Made by a program: the position numbers and the translations under genes. Below the pieces are notes generated by a model, which made no database searches, had not been told where the DNA came from, and saw nothing but the letters and a program-made list of their open reading frames with translations. Shown in pieces: positions 1-8,244 of a stretch of DNA of 62,821 bases. The stretch comes from Natrarchaeobius oligotrophus (GTDB lineage: Archaea > Halobacteriota > Halobacteria > Halobacteriales > Natrialbaceae): positions 1 to 62,821 of the forward strand of contig NZ_REFZ01000018.1 of NCBI RefSeq assembly GCF_003841465.1. The letters are read 5' to 3'. The stretch's first letter is position 1. Every line of letters begins with the position of its first letter.

Positions 1-259
1 GCCGCGCCCATGCGCGGGTAGAAGTGTATCTTGGACTGTGTCTCCGAGTGATCGTTGCCATCACGAACTACGAACAGGGTGAAAATCCGGGTCGAACCAA
101 GCTCGTGGCATGAGATGAATTGTATGACACCCTCACTAGGCAACGTAATACCACAATAATTCCATGTTGTGGGCCGGGTATCGCCTCCAAAGTACCCCTA
201 CCCGGGAGGCCGCCCGGCGTCCACTCCCTCATTTCGAAGCCTCCGCCATAAGCTTTCTC

Positions 260-1453
260 TTACTGTGGCACGTTTCCGAGTACTTCACTCAGTTGTCCAA
301 TCGAACCGTTTTCGGCATCGAGACGGTCCGAAACCTCGGAAATGGCCACCGATGTGCCTATCAATAACACGGACCCATCGGTCGGACGGTATACTCGAAC
401 GTCCTCGCCCCCGGCCGCGTCCGCGAGTCGTGCGTACGAATCGCTGGAGAGGCCGTCGATTTCGAGCACCAGGGCTCGCCAGTCGTCGGCTACGGCCGGT
501 TCAATTCCCCGCTCGGCGAGGTGTGTACGCAACTCCCGCGGGGATCGAACGTCGAGTTCCGTCACCGTCAGTCCGTCGTGTGTCTCCCGCATCCGTTCCG
601 TAAAGGCGGAGCCGATCAACGCCGCGTCTCGCGTTTCCGCGACGTCGTGCGTTCTGATCACGTGTGCACCCCGTTCGACCGCCATCGACGTTGCCGCGAG
701 GCTAACGGGGAGTCGATCCGCCGTGTCGCGGCCGGCGATCTCGCCCAGGAAGTTCTTTCGGTTGATCGAGACGAGTATCGGCCGGCCGAGTGCCCGGAAC
801 TCGCCCAGCCGACGGAACGTCTCCCGATCGTTCTCGAGCGTCTGTACGTCGCTCCAGCCGCCAAAAGCGGGATCGACGATCGTCTTGTCCGTGAGCCCGT
901 TCTGTTTCAGCGCCTCGTACACCTGGTCGACGTAGTCCGCACGATCTGCCCATCCGGCGGATTTCCGGGCCCGCCAGTCGGTCTCCTCGACTGCGCCCGG
1001 CCGCTCGAGATCCGGCGGGCTCGCCATCTTGACGACGGCCGCGTCGTGATCCTCACAGACGGTGGGCATCTCCGGGTCCGCGAACCCGCAGATGTCGTTG
1101 ACCACGTCGAATCCCTCCGAGAGCGCGCGATCGGCGACGGCGGCGTAGCGAGTCTCGATCGAGAAAATCGCATCGCCGGAGACGCTCTCGATCGTTTCGA
1201 GGGCGACGTGCAACCGATCGAGTTCCTCCTCGGCCGAGAGGACGTCGAAGCGCTTGTTCGCCGACTCGAGGCCGACGTCGACGATGTCCGCACCCTCGTC
1301 GATCAGCTCCTCGTCGACGTACCGGGCGGCGTCGCCGGGATCGTCGTAAACGCTCGGATCGTAGGGGGATTCCTCGCTGACGTTCAACACCCCCATGATC
1401 CGCGGGGGATGCTCGTCGCCGATCCCCAGTCCGGCCGCATCGACGCTGTTCAT
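260..1453 (-). CDS. folP: Dihydropteroate synthase (folate/pterin pathway)
   Basis: It should condense a dihydropterin pyrophosphate with p-aminobenzoate in folate synthesis in the cytoplasm. The 397-residue product has the TIM-barrel signatures of the family: MGVLNVS near residues 20-26, EGADIVDVGLES near 53-64, a VNDICGF strand, a DPAFGGW loop, INRKNFLG in place of the usual SRKSFLG, and a closing IRTHDV. The barrel takes about 290 residues; the last 100 or so form an extra acidic domain that bacterial enzymes lack. The ATG at 1453 is chosen because the pterin-binding strand starts soon after it and the longer open frame upstream is Arg/Ser-rich shadow. It lies just downstream of orc1 on the same strand. 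Confidence 0.88.
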   Translation of the reverse strand: MNSVDAAGLGIGDEHPPRIMGVLNVSEESPYDPSVYDDPGDAARYVDEELIDEGADIVDVGLESANKRFDVLSAEEELDRLHVALETIESVSGDAIFSIETRYAAVADRALSEGFDVVNDICGFADPEMPTVCEDHDAAVVKMASPPDLERPGAVEETDWRARKSAGWADRADYVDQVYEALKQNGLTDKTIVDPAFGGWSDVQTLENDRETFRRLGEFRALGRPILVSINRKNFLGEIAGRDTADRLPVSLAATSMAVERGAHVIRTHDVAETRDAALIGSAFTERMRETHDGLTVTELDVRSPRELRTHLAERGIEPAVADDWRALVLEIDGLSSDSYARLADAAGGEDVRVYRPTDGSVLLIGTSVAISEVSDRLDAENGSIGQLSEVLGNVPQ

Positions 1454-1560
1454 ATCTGGACTGTGGAGGGCAGACTCAAATGAGCCCCGGTTCCGGCGAA
1501 GGCGACGATATCGATGGGGAGCAAGGACATCGTATGGCGACGATGTCGACCGAGAGGGAG

Positions 1561-1607
1561 AATACCGTTTAGCGACGGAACGGAAAATACTGTTTGGCGA
1601 CGGAACG
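1561..1607. repeat. Two direct 22-bp repeats upstream of folP
   Basis: Two near-identical copies, AATACCGTTTAGCGACGGAA and AATACTGTTTGGCGACGGAA, begin at 1561 and 1586 (25-bp period, two mismatches). They sit between the orc1 stop and the folP start, roughly 110-155 bases before folP. They could be a regulatory direct repeat or a local duplication; no function can be assigned. Confidence 0.5.
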
Positions 1608-1652
1608 AGAAGAGAATACAACCAAGCGACCGTCGACGGCGGTGATCTACGG

Positions 1653-2894
1653 CTACGTCTCGTTCGAGTTCGCCTCCTCGAGGGGAGCGAGCCTCGAATC
1701 GCGGAGCAGCACTTTCTTGACGATCGACGGGTTCTCGAGTAGGCGGTGTTTGGCGTGAGCACCGCGGCCGCGTCCGCGCCCCTCGCGTTCGGACTGGATA
1801 ACGTTGAGGAAGTTCTGTTCCTGGAGGATCTCCTGGACACGACGCTCGGAGAGGACGTCGAAGTCGAGCCGACGAGCGATCTCCTTGTACTGGTTGTAGA
1901 TGATCTTCGTTGGAAACTCCTTTTGGGAGCTGTTTTCGGTGAGCAGCGTCAGCGCGTAGAGGATCGCTTTCGCCTGCTGGGGCGATCCCTCGATCAGTTC
2001 GTTGAACCGGTCGGCTTCGGTTTTCTCTTTGGCGTCGCGGACGTGTTCGGCGGTGACTCGCGTGTCCGTCCGTTTCTTCGCGATTCGGCCGGCGTTTCTG
2101 AGGATATCGATCGCCTTTCGCGCGTCGCCGTGTTCCTGGGCCGCCAGCGCGGCCGTCAGCGGGATCACGTCGTCCGAGAGAACGCCGTCGTGGAACGCGT
2201 CCCGACGCTTCTCGAGGATTTCGACGAGCTGGTTCGCGTCGTAGGGCGAGAAGACGAGTTCGTCGCGCGAGAGGCTCGACTTGACCCGTTCGGAGAGGTG
2301 ATCCGGGAAATCGATCTTGTTCGAGATGCCGATGATACCGATGCTCGCGCTCGAAATCCGCCGGTTCTCGCCCGCCCGTGAGAGCTTCCGGAGCACTTCG
2401 TCGTCCTCGAGCATGTCGATTTCGTCCAGGATCACGATGGTGACGTCGGTACAGCGGTCGACGGCTTGCCAGAGCCGTTTGTAATAGTCGCCAGTTCCCA
2501 GCCCCCGGTCGGGAACCGAGACGCCACTGGCGGCGGGATCGTTGACGATCTGGGCGATCGTCTTGATGATCGACGCCTCCGTGTTCTGTTCGCCGCAGTC
2601 GATGAAGGCGTACTTTACCGTGACGTCGTCGCGTTGCGCTTCCGAGATCACTCGCTTGGTGACCGACCGCGAGATGAGCGATTTGCCGGTTCCGGTCTTG
2701 CCGAAGATGAACAGGTGGTTCGGCTCGCTCCCGAAGATAGCCGGATTCAATGCGTCCGCGACTCGTTGCATTTGCTCGTCGCGTCCGACGATCCGGTCCG
2801 GACCGGGCAGGTGCGTGATCTCAAGCAACCGCTCGTCGGCAAAGACCGGATCGTCGTACCGAAAGAGTGGATCACGATCGTCGTTGGCGGACAT
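1653..2894 (-). CDS. orc1: Orc1/Cdc6 replication initiator
   Basis: This origin-binding AAA+ ATPase recognises ORB repeats and loads the MCM helicase. In the 413-residue product, Walker A is GKTGTGKS at 65-72 and Walker B is ILDEID near 155-160. A sensor-1 region (IIGISNKIDF) follows, then an Arg-rich lid (GDARKAIDILRNAGRIA) and a C-terminal winged helix (about 310-400) containing the basic GRGRGRGAHAKHR wing that normally contacts ORB DNA. The length is normal for the family. The gene is transcribed away from an ORB-containing intergenic region, the classical archaeal origin arrangement. Halobacteria carry many orc paralogues; which lineage this is cannot be settled here. Confidence 0.95.
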   Translation of the reverse strand: MSANDDRDPLFRYDDPVFADERLLEITHLPGPDRIVGRDEQMQRVADALNPAIFGSEPNHLFIFGKTGTGKSLISRSVTKRVISEAQRDDVTVKYAFIDCGEQNTEASIIKTIAQIVNDPAASGVSVPDRGLGTGDYYKRLWQAVDRCTDVTIVILDEIDMLEDDEVLRKLSRAGENRRISSASIGIIGISNKIDFPDHLSERVKSSLSRDELVFSPYDANQLVEILEKRRDAFHDGVLSDDVIPLTAALAAQEHGDARKAIDILRNAGRIAKKRTDTRVTAEHVRDAKEKTEADRFNELIEGSPQQAKAILYALTLLTENSSQKEFPTKIIYNQYKEIARRLDFDVLSERRVQEILQEQNFLNVIQSEREGRGRGRGAHAKHRLLENPSIVKKVLLRDSRLAPLEEANSNET

Positions 2895-3076
2895 TGCAGT
2901 ACCGGGGCTCTTTCAGCGGCACTGAAATAAATATGTGGGGTTTGCTCGCGGATGTAAACCGTCCGAAACAGGAATCGTCTTCCGGGTTTTCGTTGGTCTC
3001 AGTCATTTCGCGTGAAATCGCCCGCATCGCGCATGTGAACCGGTCTCGCGTATTCGCTCGTGACGGATCGACACCG

Positions 3077-3098
3077 ACACCCCCGTCGCGGATGTAAC
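3077..3098 (+). other. ORB element (forward)
   Basis: It reads ACACCCCCGTCGCGGATGTA plus AC. It has the G-string (here as C5) and the conserved core shared with the other ORBs of this region, and lies about 180 bases from the orc1 start. Confidence 0.8.
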
Positions 3099-3303
3099 CG
3101 AACGAGAAAACGGCGGGAGAGCGGCGTCGAACGATCGGTTTCATCGATCGGTCGTACTGATAACCGAAGGGAGGAGACGGACGCAAATCGTTGGGTAGTG
3201 TTCACATCGGAGACCGTCGGCGATCACCGCTACCGAACGAATCCGACACGCAGGTCGCCTACCGGCAGTAGACGCACGTTCGGGACAGTTCGTCGGGGGA
3301 CCC

Positions 3304-3325
3304 ACACCCCCATCGCGGATGTAAC
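3304..3325 (+). other. ORB element (forward)
   Basis: It reads ACACCCCCATCGCGGATGTA plus AC and differs from the ORB at 3077 at one position. It is the inner forward copy and faces the inverted copies across about 70 bases. Confidence 0.82.
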
Positions 3326-3394
3326 GCCAAAGGAGGGGAGAGGTTCGAAACGGTCCGGCCTTTTCGGCAGTTTGAGGGCACAACACCTGCTATT

Positions 3395-3417
3395 TTACAT
3401 CCGCGACGGTGGTGTGT
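3395..3417 (-). other. ORB element (inverted)
   Basis: On the plus strand it reads TTACATCCGCGACGGTGGTG plus TGT, the reverse complement of the forward ORB pattern. It is the inner inverted copy. Confidence 0.82.
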
Positions 3418-3448
3418 TCTCGAGCAGAACACCCACGCATATTCGCCG

Positions 3449-3471
3449 TTACAAACGCGACGGTGGTGTGT
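3449..3471 (-). other. ORB element (inverted)
   Basis: On the plus strand it reads TTACAAACGCGACGGTGGTG plus TGT. It matches the 3395 copy except at two bases and starts 54 bases from it, close to five helical turns. Confidence 0.8.
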
Positions 3472-3640
3472 CCGTCCCATCCCTCGAGTACGCCGATCGT
3501 ACCGCTCGCTCGTCGTGCTGTTTCGGACAGGTACGAGCATCGAGAGACAGCTACCACGTCGACGGTATCGGCTGAATCCGTTCTCGTACGCTGTTCTCGA
3601 CACTGATTCGGGTTGCTGTTCGTCAATCCCATCCCAACCG

Positions 3641-3690
3641 CGTTTCGGTCACAGCCTCTCGAGTCCACGTTTCGGTCACAGCCTTTCCAG
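3641..3690. repeat. 17-bp direct repeat inside oriC
   Basis: CGTTTCGGTCACAGCCT occurs at 3641-3657 and again at 3668-3684 (27-bp period), with the following bases also partly conserved. It is unrelated to the ORB core and might be a second initiator or regulator site. Confidence 0.6.
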
Positions 3691-3877
3691 TCTGTAGTGA
3701 TACTCGTCAGTGTGGACACTCTAGACTAGTTGTTCTAGAGCTAGTTACAGAGAGAGATTATTCCAGACGTGAATAGTCCCGGACTGAAGGATCAGCGATA
3801 TTCGACCACATCGTTCCACGTCACTCTCGAGCAAGGAACCGAAATCAGTAACACGCCTTCGCGTCGAACTCGAACCG

Positions 3878-4726
3878 ATGACCGATCGCTCGTCTGAGTC
3901 CCGCACTCCCGGCGGTCGATCCCTTCCGGCCGTCGCCGTCGTCGACGCACAGTCGCCGGGGAACGTCGGGACCATCGCCCGAGCGATGAAGAACTTCGGC
4001 TTCGAGGAACTCCTGCTCGTCGATCCGCCTGAACTCGAGCCCGACGGCGACGCGTACGGATTTGCGGGCCACGCTCGAGAGGACGTCCTCCCGAACGCGG
4101 TCGAGGTTTCGTTCGACCACCTCGTCGAGACCTACCACACGATCGGCTGCACTGCGGTGACCAACGAGGACGACCGCAGCCACGTCCGATTTCCGTTTTC
4201 GACTCCGCGCGAGCTCGCCGATCGACTGTCCGCCGTCGAGTCGCAAACTGCGATCGTTTTCGGCAGAGAACGAGTCGGTCTGACGAACGACGAACTGGCG
4301 CGGATCGACGAGATCTGTTCGATTCCCGCAAGCGCCGAGTATCCGGTCCTCAACCTCGGACAGGCCGCGACGATCGTCCTCTACGAACTGCGACCGCTCG
4401 CACTCGCCGCCGACGAGACGCAACTTCCCGACGTCGATCGAGTTCGCGCGCCAGAACCGACGCTCGAGCGCCTCTACGATCAGTGGGAAGCGCTGCTCGA
4501 GGAGCTCAATCATCCAGAGGAAAAACGTGCAAAGACGATGCGGATGCTCCGGCGGGTGTACGGGCGCGCCGATCCGACCGAACGCGAAGTCAACACGTTC
4601 CTCGGCCTGTTGCGACGGGCGACGGAGCGTCCGGATCGGTTCGCGGAGTCGATAGCGGCCGACGGTGACGACACGACAAACGGTGACGACACGACAAACA
4701 GTGACGTCGACAGCGGCAGACGGTGA
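3878..4726 (+). CDS. trmJ: TrmJ-type tRNA 2'-O-methyltransferase (SPOUT)
   Basis: This is a SpoU/TrmH-class enzyme that methylates a tRNA ribose 2'-OH using SAM. Of its 282 residues, the first 170 hold the SPOUT motifs: motif 1 DAQSPGNVGTIARAMKNFG, motif 2 IVFGRERVGLTNDEL, and motif 3 YPVLNLGQAATIVLYEL, which forms the SAM-binding knot. A helical C-terminal region typical of TrmJ follows. The last 20 or so residues come from an 18-bp tandem repeat (GDDTTN units). A 4-base excess in the third unit shifts the frame, so the protein stops at 4726, while the repeat stays open in another frame to 4856. TrmJ next to an orc1/origin is an unusual pairing but may only be synteny. Confidence 0.88.
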   Translation: MTDRSSESRTPGGRSLPAVAVVDAQSPGNVGTIARAMKNFGFEELLLVDPPELEPDGDAYGFAGHAREDVLPNAVEVSFDHLVETYHTIGCTAVTNEDDRSHVRFPFSTPRELADRLSAVESQTAIVFGRERVGLTNDELARIDEICSIPASAEYPVLNLGQAATIVLYELRPLALAADETQLPDVDRVRAPEPTLERLYDQWEALLEELNHPEEKRAKTMRMLRRVYGRADPTEREVNTFLGLLRRATERPDRFAESIAADGDDTTNGDDTTNSDVDSGRR

Positions 4727-4829
4727 CGACGCGGCAAACGGTGACGACGCGGCAAACGGTGACGACGCGGCAAACGGTGACGACGCGGCAAACGGTGACG
4801 ACGCGACAAACGGTGACGACGACCGTACC
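4664..4829. repeat. 18-bp minisatellite at the 3' end of trmJ
   Basis: Nine units of the type GGTGACGACGCGGCAAAC start at 4664, 4682, 4700, 4722, 4740, 4758, 4776, 4794 and 4812. All are 18 bp except the third, which is 22 bp. The first units encode GDDTTN in the trmJ frame and the later ones GDDAAN in a shifted frame. The last unit degenerates. Confidence 0.92.
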
Positions 4830-4876
4830 GACCGTCTCCCGTACGCAGTGTTCTGACTTCGCTCCGACGGCCGTCG

Positions 4877-5701
4877 TCAGGTTTCGAGGACGAATCGCTC
4901 GTTGCTCGCGTTGATCCGGAGATCGAACAGTTCGCTGATCAGGTTGATCGTCGGCCCCGACTTCGTCTCCGGGTTGCAGTAGAAATGCGAGAGCGCGTTG
5001 GCGTTTTCGATCCGCGACGTAAGCAAGTGGAGGAACCGGAATACGCGCTCGAGTTCGAACTTGTCGATGAGATCAGAGAGAACGTCGACCTCGACGGAAA
5101 TCTTCGTCTCCGGACCTTCGTGCTCGGCGATGACCCGGGAGATGGTTTCGCCGAGGCCGGCCAGCCCAAGTCCCCTGTCCAGCTGGACGATCTCCAGCGA
5201 AACGCTCGAGACGTCGAGCCCGTCGAGGTTCGCGAGCGGCTCGTCTTTCGTGGTGAGGACGATCGTTCGAGACGGCCACGACTCGAGTTTCGTCTCCAGC
5301 ACGCGCAAGCGGCTGACCACGTTCGTCGTTACGATGATCGCGACGTCGGTACCCGTATGGAAGTGACCGCGTGCGGCATCCGCGCCGTCGCTTTCGGACG
5401 GTGCGAGCACGAGCACGTTTCCGACGCCGGCGACTTCGTCCGCGACGTGCGCTCCCGATCGGACACTTCGCTTTGCGTGGTCAAAGAGGTGGCGTTTAAA
5501 ATCGCGAACGGCTGTCCCCTCGTCGTGATCCTGTCCTCGCTCGTCACAGTACGGACACCGCCACGCGGCCTGAAAACCTTCGTTCGAGAGACGCTGTCGG
5601 TGATGTTCGACGAGATGGTCCTGCACCGCGTTTCGGATCTCCCCCCCGTTCCCAGACCAGACGGCGAACTCACAGCGCTGGCATCGCCAATTGTATACCA
5701 T
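4877..5701 (-). CDS. Halobacterial DUF7504-like protein with N-terminal zinc-binding domain
   Basis: Function is unknown. The 274-residue product begins with two zinc-finger-like modules (CQRCEF...HLVEHH and CPYCDE...HLFDH, residues 7-75). A RecA/KaiC-like alpha-beta domain follows (about 90-215: NVLVLAPSESDGAD, VAIIVTTNVV, RTIVLTTKDE) without a recognisable Walker A, then a helical C-terminal part. This architecture matches the haloarchaeal HTR-like/DUF7504 family, which often lies near signalling genes. It converges with trmJ; the gap holds the repeat run-off. The start ATG at 5701 directly precedes the first CxxC. Confidence 0.7.
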   Translation of the reverse strand: MVYNWRCQRCEFAVWSGNGGEIRNAVQDHLVEHHRQRLSNEGFQAAWRCPYCDERGQDHDEGTAVRDFKRHLFDHAKRSVRSGAHVADEVAGVGNVLVLAPSESDGADAARGHFHTGTDVAIIVTTNVVSRLRVLETKLESWPSRTIVLTTKDEPLANLDGLDVSSVSLEIVQLDRGLGLAGLGETISRVIAEHEGPETKISVEVDVLSDLIDKFELERVFRFLHLLTSRIENANALSHFYCNPETKSGPTINLISELFDLRINASNERFVLET

Positions 5702-5950
5702 GCGGCGTTGTTCGTAGTCGTCGACTGACGACGATATATATTGTGGGCGAACAGTTCGGCTCCACGACAGAAGGGCATCCGAACGAGGTATTCAGAAGTG
5801 CGTCCGAACGGGTTGGGCCAGTAGCGCATTCGAACGAATTGGCGCGCAATCGCAATCCGCTCGAGTCAGAGGAAGGCTCCCTCGAGAACGCAGCGTCTCG
5901 ATTCGAGAACCCGCGGCCGGGTCGAAGATTTCACCGCGATCTGAATCCGG

Positions 5951-7222
5951 TTACTGGCGGGTACCGTCCGCTTCGTCTCGTTCGTCGGCTCGCTTCTTGG
6001 CCGTGTAGTCGGCGGGATCGCTCACGTAGGTGTACTCGACGGCGTTGCTCACGGCTTCGCGCGAGGGGACACCCGTGGTGAGCCTCTCGAGGACGAACTC
6101 CGCACGCACCGTCCCGTCCTCGGACGTCTCGTCGGCCGTCGCGAACTCGCGAAGGTGCGATGCGAACGACGGCTCGCCGAGCTGGACGAGCGTCGACATC
6201 GCGAACCGCGCGGTCAACTCGTCCGGATCGTCGAGCAGTTCGACCAGACACGTCTGGACGTCGTCTCGCCGTTCGACGCCGTTCAGCTGTCCGAACAGCC
6301 ACGCGGCGTTGCGCCTGACGTGGTCGGGCGGGTTTCCGTTCAGTATCGTGACGAGCTGACCGGCGAGTTCCTCGGATTCGGCGTCGGCCAGTTCGTCAGC
6401 CAGCCCGTCCCGAAGTTCGTGGCTTCGCTCGGACGGAGCGTTCGCCAGCAACTCGAGGATCGATCGCGCCGCGGTTCGTCTGACCAGGTCGGATCGATCC
6501 TCGAGGGCTTCCATGAGCATCGGCACCGGTTCCAGATTGCCGAATCTGCCGAACTCGCCGATCGCGATCACGCGAACCGAGACGCTGTCCGACCGCGCAG
6601 CCGGCAACAGCGCGTGAAGTGCGTCTTTCGTTCCGATCTCCGCGAGCGCGGCGGCGGCCGCGCGTCGCACCTGTTCGTTTCGATCGTTCAGTCGGTTCGC
6701 GAGCGCGTCGACACACCGCGGATCGCCGATCTGCCCGCACGAGCGGACGGCGCGAGTTCGGACGCGAACGTCGGCGTCGGTGAAAACGTCGAGCAGGGCC
6801 GGAACCGTCTCCTCGGCGGCGATGCGTCCGAGCGCGACCGCTGCGAGCATCCGAAACTCGGAGTGGTCCGACTCGAGCCAGTCCGTGAGTCGGTCAGCCC
6901 CGGTCCAGGCGGGCGGATCGTCGACGCCGCCGTCGACGAGTTCCCGTATCAACTGCTCGAGGCCGTCCTCGTCGCGGAGGTAAATCGCATCGATTGCGGC
7001 GGCCCGAACGGAATCGTTCCGGTCGCGTCGTGCGGTTCGGGCGAGCGCTTCGACGACGCGCTCGCGTGCTTCTTCGCTGGTACCGCTCGCGAGCCCACCC
7101 AGGAGTTCCGCGGCGCGGTATCGGATAATCGGCTTTTCCGATCCCGTCAGGTACTCGATGAGCTTCACTTCGTTCGCGTCGCGTGCGAACTCGTACAGAA
7201 ACGTCGGATCCTCTTGTGGCAT
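5951..7222 (-). CDS. HEAT-repeat protein
   Basis: This protein of about 423 residues is built almost entirely of HEAT/PBS-lyase-type repeats. At least seven helical pairs are visible (for example VRYRAAELLGGL-type, VRTRAVRSCGQIGDPRCVDAL, VRRAAAAALAEIGTKDALHAL and VRRTAARSILELL). Such scaffolds bind partner proteins; the partner is unknown. No signal peptide or membrane segment is seen. The start is placed at the ATG at 7222 (MPQEDPTF) because the 40 residues before it (start 7342) are non-repetitive and basic. The ATG four codons earlier (7234) is equally possible. Confidence 0.75.
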   Translation of the reverse strand: MPQEDPTFLYEFARDANEVKLIEYLTGSEKPIIRYRAAELLGGLASGTSEEARERVVEALARTARRDRNDSVRAAAIDAIYLRDEDGLEQLIRELVDGGVDDPPAWTGADRLTDWLESDHSEFRMLAAVALGRIAAEETVPALLDVFTDADVRVRTRAVRSCGQIGDPRCVDALANRLNDRNEQVRRAAAAALAEIGTKDALHALLPAARSDSVSVRVIAIGEFGRFGNLEPVPMLMEALEDRSDLVRRTAARSILELLANAPSERSHELRDGLADELADAESEELAGQLVTILNGNPPDHVRRNAAWLFGQLNGVERRDDVQTCLVELLDDPDELTARFAMSTLVQLGEPSFASHLREFATADETSEDGTVRAEFVLERLTTGVPSREAVSNAVEYTYVSDPADYTAKKRADERDEADGTRQ

Positions 7223-7424
7223 ACTGTGGATCATCGGCCGATGGCCGCTCGTGTCCGCTCGGGCAGGCCGTTCCACCCCCTTCTCGGTGACCCGAATCCT
7301 CGGGTCCGGCCTTTCGTACAGTACTGTCGCCTTCGGTATCATAACAATTTGGGCTCGCTACAAGTCCGTCGCCCGAGACCCTCTCCACCTTCGATAGTGC
7401 TCAATACGAGTTCGGACGGTGCCG

Positions 7425-8072
7425 TTACCCTCGATCGGATACCGTCTCGAGCGTCGACGACTCGTCGAAGCGGTCCGAAAAGTCGACGCACTCGCCCGAC
7501 TCGGTAGCTGCACCGACCCAGTCACAGCTTCCGCAGGCGAACAGTCCCTGGCCGTCGATCAACTCGTCGCCACAGGCGGGACACTCCGTCGCCGACGCCC
7601 TCGAACGTTCGGACGGCTCCGAACCCAGCGGCGTCGGAAGGTCGCCCGTTCGAAGCGTTGCGATAGCCTCGTCCGTCGTGTGCGTCTCCTCGTCCCTGGA
7701 GTGGGGAAAGACGCCGAGCAGCTCGTCCTCGACGTACACCTCGAGACACAGAAGCGGCGTTACGAGCAGTCGCCGCATCTCGCCGGTTATCTGTGACGTG
7801 CTCGTTCGCTCGCGAAACGGGGGTTTGATGCTGACGTCCCGGCGGCCGGCCCACCGCTGGAACCGCTCGAACGCGTGGAGGACGTTTCCGTGGGGGCCGT
7901 CGTTCGAGCGGCTAACCTCCTTCGGCCAGCTCCGAAGCAACAGCTCGTCGATCGCTCCTTCGGACTCGCAGGCGTGGAGGGTTTCGACCTGTCGGTCGAC
8001 CGGCTCGAGCAACAGCGGCGCGCGGACGTGACAGACTACGGTCACGTCAGTTTCTCGGTTCCAGTTGGTCAT
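7425..8072 (-). CDS. Conserved haloarchaeal protein with C-terminal zinc ribbon
   Basis: The 215-residue product has an N-terminal alpha-beta domain (TDVTVVCHVRAPLLLEPVD, residues 8-26), a central part with a beta hairpin (TPLLCLEVYVEDELLGVFPH), and a C-terminal zinc ribbon (CPACGDEL then CGSCDW, about 165-185). I recognise the pattern as a Halobacteria-wide family of unknown function; nucleic-acid binding is possible because of the ribbon. The ATG at 8072 (MTNWNRETD) is preferred over an upstream in-frame ATG at 8153, whose added residues look non-coding. Confidence 0.7.
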   Translation of the reverse strand: MTNWNRETDVTVVCHVRAPLLLEPVDRQVETLHACESEGAIDELLLRSWPKEVSRSNDGPHGNVLHAFERFQRWAGRRDVSIKPPFRERTSTSQITGEMRRLLVTPLLCLEVYVEDELLGVFPHSRDEETHTTDEAIATLRTGDLPTPLGSEPSERSRASATECPACGDELIDGQGLFACGSCDWVGAATESGECVDFSDRFDESSTLETVSDRG

Positions 8073-8244
8073 CGTTTCACCTCGAACGTGTGGCCAACGC
8101 ACGTCACAATAAGTATTTTCGACGCCGGGACAGATGGAGTCGTTCGGCGACACGTTCTCGCGCCCGCGACTACTCCACTCGACTTCGATCCGTTCGTCGT
8201 CCGCCGATTTCGGGCGTTCTTCGCTCGATCTCGCGTACCCGGAC

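Larger units (their letters stand above)
2895..3877. other. Putative replication origin (oriC) region
   Basis: This 983-bp gene-free region between orc1 and trmJ holds at least four ORB-like sites: two in forward orientation (3077-3098, 3304-3325) and two inverted (3395-3417, 3449-3471). Two weaker half-sites carry the core TCGCGGATGTAA or a variant (about 2944-2960 and 3021-3040). It also contains a 17-bp direct repeat (3641-3684) and an AT-richer segment around 3720-3780 with the inverted repeat CTCTAGA/TCTAGAG (3719-3740). ORBs of both orientations next to an orc1 gene define known haloarchaeal origins; origin activity itself is inferred. Confidence 0.85.
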
